64,000 bases of DNA from Brasenia schreberi (lineage: Eukaryota; Streptophyta; Magnoliopsida; Nymphaeales; Cabombaceae): assembly GCA_036023115.1 (NCBI GenBank), contig JAYKKT010000041.1:7628001-7692000 (forward strand), read 5' to 3'. Positions 56,801-64,000 of this stretch are shown here, one piece after another (the stretch's first letter is position 1; every line of letters begins with the position of its first letter). The notes under the pieces are model-generated. The model was not told the origin of the DNA, made no database searches, and was given only the letters and a program-made list of their open reading frames with translations. The position numbers were made by a program, and so were the translations under genes.

Positions 56801-57319
56801 ACTTTCAGATTTTGGCAGAGAACGAATCCTGATGTAAAGCCCGTGAGCTTTAAATTTTGCTGTTAGGTTCTTTTTTTCTTCACAGATTGCACAGACAGTT
56901 CACGTCTGATTCGAGGCCCCTGGAGGTTGATTTTTTCCTATCAGTTTCCCTTTCTAGTTAATGAGTTTGAGTCACTTTGTTGCTTTCAGGTGGAAGCCCT
57001 CAAGCAGGAACTGGAGGAGACAAAACAGCAGATGAAAGAGTTGGAGAGCAAGCTCAAATTCAAGGAGGAGACAGCTGCGGCAGCAATGGCTGCTCGTGAT
57101 GCTGCCGCTGAGTCCCTGCAGTTGGCTGATGCAAGGGCCACAAGGCTGAGGGAGAGGTTAGAGGAGTTAACTCGGCAGCTTGATGAATCTGAGTTAAATT
57201 CGAGAAGGCATAGATACATGTGTTGGCCTTGGCAATGGCTTGGCTTGCAATTCGTTGGATCCCATGATGACCTCCAGCAGAGCTCTAATGAAATGGAACT
57301 CTCAGAACCTCTTTTGTAG
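50871..57319 (+). CDS. Coiled-coil protein, five exons, 693 residues
   Basis: Exons with GT-AG borders and matching phases: 50,871-52,322; 52,641-52,717; 52,935-53,046; 53,135-53,245; 56,990-57,319. The ATG at 50,871 gives [20 protein letters not shown], an acidic head. Residues about 40-140 and 220-300 are heptad-rich ([20 protein letters not shown]), as are the residues encoded by exons 2-5 ([20 protein letters not shown]). A central part ([20 protein letters not shown]) looks globular. The C-terminus has an aromatic patch, [15 protein letters not shown], then MELSEPLL. I recall plant proteins called paramyosin-like or prefoldin-subunit-like with this tail, but function is unknown. The frame is free of stops, so the gene looks functional. 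Exon 1 is GC-richer than the flanks. Confidence 0.88.
53940..54420 (+). repeat. Satellite-like tandem repeat, about 160-185 bp unit, three copies
   Basis: The anchor CATCTTAATCACAAAG (with small changes) starts at 54,018, 54,177 and 54,360. In each copy it is followed by TCT..AACAAAAGG(C/T)CAACA and preceded by AACAATAAGTGCAT and a TTAAT/TTGATT block. Copies are diverged. Confidence 0.7.
55007..55515 (+). pseudogene. RPL18: Ribosomal protein eL18 processed pseudogene
   Basis: The ATG at 55,007 opens [20 protein letters not shown], continuing [19 protein letters not shown], the eL18 N-terminus. The part from 55,200 ([54 protein letters not shown]) is the rest of the protein. There are no introns, which points to an mRNA-derived copy. 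Defects: a TGA at 55,157 where the family has Arg, a frameshifted damaged stretch up to about 55,200, a small insertion near IVTGNVTDD, and loss of the basic C-terminal tail after YVRS (55,515). eL18 is a large-subunit ribosomal protein. Not functional. Confidence 0.88.
55516..55953 (-). other. Probable Copia internal DNA abutting the RPL18 copy
   Basis: This lies between the RPL18 break point and the Copia primer site. It is GC-richer and purine-rich on the minus strand. An open frame on the minus strand (55,491-55,745) has Gly-Ser-Thr-rich text without a recognisable gag domain. The nature of the junction at 55,515 is unknown. Confidence 0.3.
55954..56254 (-). mobile_element. Copia LTR (290 bp) with primer-binding site
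   Basis: The LTR runs 55,965-56,254: TGTGAAAAAAGAGG to CCTAAAACCACA, with complementary TGTG/CACA ends. The adjacent minus-strand sequence (55,964-55,954) reads TGGTATTAGAG, an initiator tRNA-Met primer site. A minus TATA, GCTCTATAAATAGAGCC, lies at about 56,070-56,086. An inverted word pair, CAATGGCTA and TAGCCATTG, occurs at 56,112-56,165. The other LTR is not present, so the element was truncated. Confidence 0.72.
56256..56401 (+). mobile_element. RTE LINE 3' tail in intron 4
   Basis: Frame text [20 protein letters not shown] matches the LINE ends at 30,854 and elsewhere. The fragment closes with AAAAGGCTTAGTAGTTGTTG and further TTG units. It is a 145-bp, strongly 5'-truncated copy in the sense orientation of the host gene. 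Confidence 0.75.
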
Positions 57320-57479
57320 TTTTCTCTTGCAACTCTCAAGAAAAAACGGGTAGGTAATGGACGTTGAATCTCATGTTCCCATTTTTCCCTATAGCCCCTG
57401 ATGTAAATCAAGAACCATGTCGTCCTTTGCATAGGAAAGGGGGGAATATTGTTCGCAGGTGGATTCATAGTTTACTTAT

Positions 57480-59380
57480 TGCAGGTATGCTGTTTAAATT
57501 GATTTATGACTTTCTCTAAACTCATTTTTCTACATCAATTTCATTAATCTTGTAAATCTCCTGGTGCATCATCGGACTTCCTGAAAAGGATTATTTCAGG
57601 AAATTCGTTGACTGACTTTGTGATCTCTATTTGACATCTCTGTGAACAATAATCCAAATATGTGGTGCAGTAAGTGAATTTCATGAAAGCATCATAACCA
57701 CCATTATGATTCTAGAATATGTGATGTAATTCGTAGTTATGCTTCTTTGGGACCTGTGTGTTGTGTCCAGTAGAGTTGTTTGAAGACCCCTCTCTTTAAC
57801 TTGGGGAAACCACACACTTAAACTGAGACTGAATTTCACCTTGGCTGCATAAAACCCTGAGGCTTGGACCCTCATTGTCTAGCAATACTTGGTCCTGGCT
57901 AGCACAAGGGCCCGTAGCACCCATTGTAGCTGAACTCATGACCGCTCGTCTTGGAGACCATTATGCTAAAAAAAGCTAAAATCACTGGTAGCTTTTTATG
58001 CAGCTGTGTTGTACTTTTCTCCTGTGAGCATCCACTTTCTTGTAGAATGTTGCAAGCAATGTTATAAATATCATGACACGATACTATAATATTGTATTGT
58101 ATATTGATCAATCTAGGTGCCTGTGTTACTTCACCCGCTTATCATTGCACACCGCATTGTGTCTAGGCACCCAATTATATGATAGACATAATATTTCGTT
58201 CTTCCTGCCTTGAAAATAATTTTTTTCCAATTTTGAAAATCAAATTATCTTCATTGACGAAAGGAAGTAAAATATCATCGCTCAATGTATGCTTGGTATA
58301 ATATGTGTGCAAAAGTACGTGGAGGATACAGGTTTAACTTTGATACTAACAACATCAATAGCAAATTGGCTTGAATCAATATCGTAAGAAATACATCATA
58401 TGATTGTTTATCAGATTCAGATTTCTTTTGCTTGGTGTTAAATCCGAGTATGCACCGGTTTGGAGCCTGAACGGAGATAAAGCTTCCTGATGATTGATTG
58501 CTCCGGATCATGGATAACCATATGATTCATTTGCTCAGATTCAATCTGACTGTGACCTAGATCCCTCTCAAAGGCCCGTTGCTGGTCCCTATTTTCACTT
58601 TATTGCCCACCATCCAATAGCTGGAGTACTGTTGATGGGAGGGTGCACATAGAATCCATGATTTTTATTACTTCAAAAGCGGAGCTATAGTCCAACAACA
58701 GAAGTAAATTCTTTGCTGTTTTACCAAGATGGGGTTAGGCAAGAACCTTACGTGTTCAAAAAGAATAATTATCCACTATATAACTTTTTATCTAGAGACC
58801 ATGGCTCTAAGGTAGTTGGTCCTCCTAACAAGAAGAACAGGCAACGGATCCTACGTGACGTAGTAAGTGTGCTAAAAGGTTCCCCTACTGTAGGGTCCAA
58901 TGGCATTGAAATCCCTCCAATTTAGTGAAGAAATTCAATGTTTTCTCCGTCAACTGCAATACAACTGCTTTTGCCATCTATGACTTGATTAATTACCATT
59001 ACAACATACTAAGTAATTGTTATTATTGAAGTGAGGATTTTTAAAATACCTGTCTAAATATTATGGTTGGATTTTTTCTTTTTAATGTGATCTCTTACGG
59101 TTGAGATACCCATCTAAATGTAATTGTATTAAAGTAGCTTTTGTTCGATATACTTCCAATTTCTATGATTAGTTCTCTAAACAAGCCAAATGCTCCAACA
59201 GCTGCATTGAACCAAACCTTGCAACAACCCGACCCCGGGCCAATATACAAGCGTAGTTCTTGTTTTCAGCTTGAAACGTTTGACAAATCTTGCAGATCTG
59301 GTCTATATAATTAATGGATCTTTATTGATCATTCAGTGACCAGGCCTTGTCCCTAGTGGGCTCAACATGGGATGGATTTG
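57480..59380. other. Downstream region, no recognisable gene
   Basis: This holds the 3' flank of the coiled-coil gene; a polyadenylation site cannot be chosen with confidence. An open stretch at 58,713-58,925 (MLFYQDGVRQEPYVFKKNNY) has no family that I know. Confidence 0.35.
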
Positions 59381-59382
59381 GA

Positions 59383-59384
<2 letters not shown>

Positions 59385-59464
<80 letters not shown>
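59385..59464 (+). repeat. (CT)40 microsatellite
   Basis: Forty uninterrupted CT units, followed by TACACAAACACACATACAG. Open frames across it reading Leu-Ser repeats are artefacts. Confidence 0.97.
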
Positions 59465-59468
<4 letters not shown>

Positions 59469-60725
59469 CAAACACACATACAGGCAATCATAGACGTCTT
59501 AAGTATAATTGGTTCAAATTACATAAAAGAAATATGGTTCATGCCTACAATTTTTTAAAATGACCTCTATCGCCAAATCAACCTGTTTCTGTTAAACCTT
59601 TAACTACGCACAAACTGACCCTATTTCTGTAATACTTTTAACTAATTATTTGAGTTAACAGACAATTCTGCTTGCAGTAATGTACTACTGCAAAATCAAA
59701 TCCACAAAATGAAAGAAAGGACAATATAAGACGTGTAATGTCAAAGAATATACATATGAACCTAAGAGAAAATAATTTACTGTGTAATTTCCCTAGTTAT
59801 GCAGGAACTACAGCTCTCCTGGCCAGGGTGTCAACTCAGAAAACCTTCAAGTAGAAGGTGCCAACCTCGACACCCATGGGTATGCATATCCTAACCCCCA
59901 ACTTCCTATTTCAAAAATGAAAAGTAGGCAAAATTCTCTAGTTATGACATGAATGATAACCTAAAAGGCACCAGTTCGACACTAAATGTGGTACTTGTGG
60001 AATAGGATATGAAAATTTTGCTTTTTCTAGAGTAGGTTCTCTGAATTTTTTAAAACATTGATAGCTGCACCAAGTCCGCAATGCATTATGAAAAGAGAGG
60101 AACACGGGTTGGGGTTGCAGGAGCTGTACTCTCTTGAAGCTTAAATTTTTTTTTTATTGTGGCTGCGTCCAGCATCTCCAAATATTCAGTGTGAGCCCCT
60201 CAGTACCCCAAACAGGGCGTCAAACATCGGTTTGGGTTTGGAACTTCCAGTTCTGGCTTGAGTTTTAAACCTTTTCGAACCAAAACAGTTATACAAAAAT
60301 TTAAAATTTCCAAAAAGAAAATGACCAAACCAGGGTTTTAAACCACTCGTTCTCGATCAAATGTAATGTGGGACTGGAACCGAACCACGGGGTCCCTGAT
60401 TCGACTAGTTTCACCGCTTCCAGTTTCTGGCCCGATAGTTCCGGCTGGAATTGTGGGTCTGGTTCAAAACTGGTCATTTCTAGTCTAAGCTGCCCAGTGC
60501 TAATGCTCCGATTACAATCCCAAATTACTCCATATGCTTCCTTCTAACAAACTTTTTTCTTTCTAGAAAGATTTTTAAAAAACTTTGAAATAGAAGAAAG
60601 AAAACATTTTTCTTATGCAATAGACTAATCATCCTAGGCTTAAAAAAAGTATTGAAAACAGATGATTCTAAAGATCAACCTACTCAAAAGAAAGTTAATG
60701 TTACGGAAGAAGCTAAGTCTATAGA
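59465..60725. other. No recognisable gene
   Basis: AT-rich DNA with no protein motif. GGAACCGAACC and TTTGGTTC-like words recur near 60,220-60,480, a composition also seen at 19,150-19,230 and 40,940-41,050, but no element boundary was found. Confidence 0.35.
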
Positions 60726-61790
60726 ACAAACAACAACAATAACAACAACTAAGCCTTTTCCCATACTAGACAGGGTCGGCTACATGGATTCTTTGTTTCC
60801 ACAGAGCCCTATCATGTGTCATATTAGCAATTAACTCACAATAAGCTAGATCATTATTTATTATTTCTTTCCAACACTTTTGTGGTTATCCTCTACCTCT
60901 TTTAATACTTTCAAAATCTAGTTTTTCATACATTCTTATAGGTTATTCTTTTGATCTTCTTTCTATATGTACAAACCATGTTAAATGATATTCTCTCATT
61001 TTATTCTCTATTGGTACCACCCCTAATTTGTTTCTAATAACCTCATTATGTATACGGTCTTTTCTTTTATGACCACTCATCTATCTCAACATCTTCATTT
61101 CTATCACAAACATCTTTTGTACATGTTGATCATTAACTACCCAACACTCAGAACCATAAAACATGGCAGGTCTAATTGTTGGTTTATAATATTTACCTTT
61201 TCACTTTAATAGTATCTTCTTATCACAAAGAAGACCTGATGGTCCTCTCCATTTTAACCAACTAGCATTAATTATATGCATAACATCTCTGTCATTCTTC
61301 CATCACTTTGAAAAATTGACCTTAGATATTTAAAACTTTCCTTTGAGGGATGCAATGTGTACCAATTTTAATTTCTATGTCCTCTGTAATGAAAATCAAA
61401 CTTACATTCCATATATTCTGTCTTTGTTCTACTAAATCGAAAGCCTTTGCTTTCTAATGTTTCTCTCTCCATAGTTCCAATTTTCTATTAACTTTTTCCT
61501 TAGACTCTTCTACTAACACAATGTCATATGCAAATAACATACACAAAGGTACTTCATCTTGAATATGTTTTGTTAACTCATCAATCACCATTATAAATAA
61601 GTATGGACTTAAAGTTGATCCTTGATATAACCCAATATTAACTTCAAAGAAGTCTGTCATTCCTTCATGAGTTCTCACACATGTTTTTGCATCATTGTAC
61701 ATTTCTCTTATACGGTTTATATATGTCAATGGGATACCTCTTTTTTCTAAGGTTCTCCAAAGAATCTCCCTCCGTACCCGATTGCAGATT
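60726..61790 (-). mobile_element. RTE-type LINE, reverse-transcriptase part
   Basis: The tail at 60,726 reads (TTGTTGTTATTGTTGTTTG) on the minus strand. The frame at 61,454-61,828 has REILWRTLEKRGIPLTYINR, then FFEVNIGLYQGSTLSPYLFI and MLFAYDIVLVEESKEK. These are RT blocks; QGSTLSP is intact, but the catalytic FADD is FAYD, losing one metal-binding aspartate. Further stops lie toward the C-terminus. The copy is 5'-truncated near 61,790. Confidence 0.8.
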
Positions 61791-61794
61791 TTGC

Positions 61795-62459
61795 CTGAGT
61801 ATTTAGGGGTTTGATTAATGGCTTCCAAGAGGATTCTGAAGGAATTGAAGGATTTGCAGAAGGATCCTCCTGTCTCTTGCAGCGCAGGTTATGCTCTTCC
61901 TCAGATTCATTGATCTTTTTGATTGCTATTGGTGGCTTACTTTGTTTAGATAGACATGTTTCAGTATCAGGGTTTGTCCTTTGCTCTGTGTGAGGCTTCT
62001 ATCATCGTTTTCTGTTTGGTTGGCATGCATGAGTTGTCCTTCTGTTTTCTTTTAGACGAAGGCAGAGATATTATTGATACTGAAAAGGATTTACAGGTTT
62101 GGCTATAGCCAGCAGAACAAGCAGAAACAGGGGTTTTCCCCAAAAATCAAACAGTACCTATATACTGAAACATGTATATCTAAACCAATGCTACTGGAAG
62201 ATTCACCAATCGATACTCTTCTGAAAATTGAATCACAACAATAGCAATTTCAGCAACACTACGATTTTCTCCTTCAGAAATCACTTTATTTTGTGCTATC
62301 CAAATTCTCCATAAGGTAAAAGCATATCAAGGTATGCTATCTTGCTAACCATACCTTCAATTAAGAGCATTTGTCATGTTCAACCACCATTCAAAGAAAT
62401 TGCCATCCTCGTCAAGTGGAAGCATTATCCCCTGCTGGATCTCCTTCCATTATGAATTG
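61795..62459. other. No clear gene; possible L1 3' region
   Basis: Lies downstream (in minus sense) of the L1 zinc-binding domain, where RNase H or a 3'UTR would be expected. I could not read an RNase H motif. Confidence 0.3.
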
Positions 62460-63110
62460 ATACCGGATCTAGGAAAAGCAACGCACAACAGTTTCACACC
62501 AAACCCCACACTTTTGGCATTGATCATCGCCACTCATCTTACATTTCTTTATTCTCTCTGGAGTCGGTAAACCTCTGTGATTCAGTTTCCACATAAAAAT
62601 TTTGACCTTATTTGGGACTCTCATTTTCCAAAAAACTTTCCAGAATTGCTTGTGCATCTGATTCCCTGGATTGTTTTGATTCTTTGCATTGATAATTTGG
62701 TAACCTACAAAATGACCGTAGCTACATGTGAGAATGACTCATGAACCCAAACTTCATTCCGTCCTCCTTCAGGTTTTAATAGCTGATGAACCAGGGCTAG
62801 ATTTCTGTAACAATATCAGTTTCAGGGATTTTGGAGGGAAAAGTACCTGTGATCCAAGGGTCTTCTGCAAATATTGATTTGTAGACCATCCCCTACGTCC
62901 CATATCAGCCCTCTTCTGTAATCATTCTTCCCTACATGTCTAAGATTGGCTTTTACCTGTTTTGCTTTCATAGGCCAGCTATATGGGAAGTATTTACCTT
63001 TATATCTTTTAGAAAGTGAGAGACTGCCTTTTACCAATCTTCAATACTGTTTTGCGATAGAGATCCTTGAACCTCAAGCCTCCTTCCATTTTGTCCTTTC
63101 ATACCGTATT
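62460..63110 (-). mobile_element. L1-clade LINE, C-terminal part with zinc-binding domain
   Basis: On the minus strand GGLRFKDLYRKTVLKIG (near 63,080) and GLIWDVGDGLQINICRRPLD (near 62,900) match the segment after plant L1 reverse transcriptase. FWKVFWKMRVPNKVKIFMWK with LPTPERIKKCKMSGDDQCQK (62,469-62,657) is the reverse-transcriptase zinc-binding domain, with CxxCG and a final C. Stops and shifts separate the pieces. This is a second LINE lineage, distinct from the RTE copies. Confidence 0.75.
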
Positions 63111-63164
63111 CCAACTTCGCCCAAGGAAGGGATCACTCTTGCATAACCGGTCTCAAGTCCGGAC

Positions 63165-63321
63165 AAAGGAAGAGGGCTGCATTAGGCTTTCGACAACCTA
63201 CGTAAAACTTTGTCAGACTTATTTATCATGGATTCTACAAATTATGATAGGACTCTGTATAAACAAAGAATCCATGTAGCCGACCCCATCTAGTATGGAA
63301 AAAGGCTTAGTTGTTGTTATA
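63165..63321 (+). mobile_element. LINE reduced to its two ends
   Basis: The first part (63,165-63,240: GAGGGCTGCATTAGGCTTTC, AAAACTTTGTCAGACTTAT) matches the 5'UTR of the LINE at 43,213-46,250. The second (63,255-63,321: AAACAAAGAATCCATGTAGC to GTTGTTATA) is the common RTE 3' end. All coding sequence between is absent. Confidence 0.6.
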
Positions 63322-63760
63322 AAATATTTCATAAGACGTCTCAAAAGGTGAATCGCACATGAATCCAAATTAGTGCTCTGTTGTACTCGATACTTGTTTT
63401 AATCTATGTTCGATAATTCTTTCCTATAATTTTATAGTATGACTCATTAACTTGATACCCCGATAATTTGCACAATTTTGAATGTTTCTCTTGTTCTTCT
63501 ATATGGGTATAAGTGTACTCACTCTCCATTCCCCAAACGTCTTTTAGTTTTTTCATATTTCATTAAATAGTCTTATGAAAGTGATTCCTATTTCTCCTAG
63601 AATTTTTCAAACTTTTATAGAAATATTTTTTGGTCCTACCGATTTACCACCCTTCATATGTTTAACAATCTCTTTGACTTCATTCTTTTGAATATATCAT
63701 TAGAAATTATGGTTTATATACTTTTCTAAGACAATCTTGTTGTCATTATACCAAAAGAAA
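63322..63760 (-). mobile_element. RTE LINE reverse-transcriptase fragment, inverted
   Basis: This matches 44,280-44,730, for example AAAATATTTCATAAGACGTC and GTTGTACTCGATACTTG, in minus orientation. It abuts the plus-oriented LINE tail at 63,321 with no gap. Confidence 0.6.
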
Positions 63761-64000
63761 ATATAATAAACAACACTTAATCTTTGTGGGTAGACTCTCA
63801 TGTTACTATCATGTATACAAAAATCAAAGTTTCTTCAAAACTTTAGTAGAAAAAGATTACCCAGCTTTGTACATTAATAATGCTTCTACAATTCAAGAAA
63901 TGGCAAAAGAACAGTTAACTCAAATTTAATTTAGATAAAGTTTTCTCTTAACGATTTGCTTTTTATACCGAATGTACAAAAAAATTTGATGTCGATTTTC
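63761..64000. other. No feature seen
   Basis: AT-rich end of the window without a readable motif. Confidence 0.4.

Larger units (their letters stand above)
53246..56989 (+). other. Intron 4 of the coiled-coil gene, packed with insertions
   Basis: At 3.7 kb this intron is more than ten times longer than introns 1-3 (318, 217 and 88 bp). It contains a tandem repeat (53,940-54,420), an RPL18 pseudogene (55,007-55,515), a Copia LTR with primer site (55,954-56,254) and a LINE tail (56,256-56,401). A short direct repeat, CTCTGAAATATTTCGT, near 53,411 and 53,561 (spacing 150 bp) begins another small duplication. Confidence 0.75.

Noticed and set aside
59367..59563. Leu-Ser repeat proteins.
   Set aside because: Translation of the (CT)40 microsatellite.
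63255..63760. Twin-primed LINE insertion.
   Set aside because: The inverted part is on the wrong side of the tail, so two separate events fit better.
1..64000. tRNA genes, rRNA, CRISPR arrays, organelle DNA.
   Set aside because: No tRNA box B (GGTTCGAATCC-like) in context, no rRNA core sequences, no regular spacer-repeat array and no plastid or mitochondrial gene was seen.

Overview
The window reads as nuclear DNA of a flowering plant. Two multi-exon genes with GT-AG introns stand in a large field of degraded retrotransposons, LINEs and DNA-transposon remnants. Species cannot be named from the sequence. No tRNA, rRNA, CRISPR array or bacterial operon was seen.

Layout. 1-13,570: an old retroelement remnant with Plant Mobile Domain (PMD) pieces on the minus strand. 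It is broken by very long solo LTRs: A (5,441-7,798), B (7,935-13,565) and E (8,562-11,822, nested inside B), and bordered on the left by a partial LTR D (1-865). 13,571-25,560: mostly unassignable repeat-derived DNA, a Ty3/Gypsy integrase relic (about 20,230-20,780) and a LINE 3' fragment with a 32-nt target-site duplication (22,229-22,616). 26,441-29,450: a calnexin locus on the minus strand with its promoter, 5'UTR intron and correct splice sites, but with two internal deletions, so it is called a pseudogene. 29,955-37,217: one Ty1/Copia element on the minus strand holding three later insertions: a LINE, solo LTR C, and a segment with a FEN1 fragment and a 225-bp inverted repeat. 39,300-40,930: Ty3/Gypsy gag-protease-RNase H relic. 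42,520-47,650: hAT transposase relic broken by a nearly complete RTE-type LINE, then a second LINE piece. 48,130-48,710: Copia-like LTR.

50,300-57,480: the one gene that looks intact, a five-exon coiled-coil protein of 693 residues on the plus strand. Its 3.7-kb fourth intron carries a satellite-like tandem repeat, an RPL18 pseudogene, a Copia LTR with primer site, and a LINE tail. 57,480-64,000: a (CT)40 microsatellite, RTE and L1 LINE remnants, and a LINE reduced to its two ends.

The least expected signal is in the long LTRs. All five copies (A-E) carry, 64-87 nt from the LTR 3' end, a stem-loop followed by TGGCAYGC-like sequence. The stem differs between copies yet stays paired by compensatory changes, which suggests a selected RNA structure in this element family.
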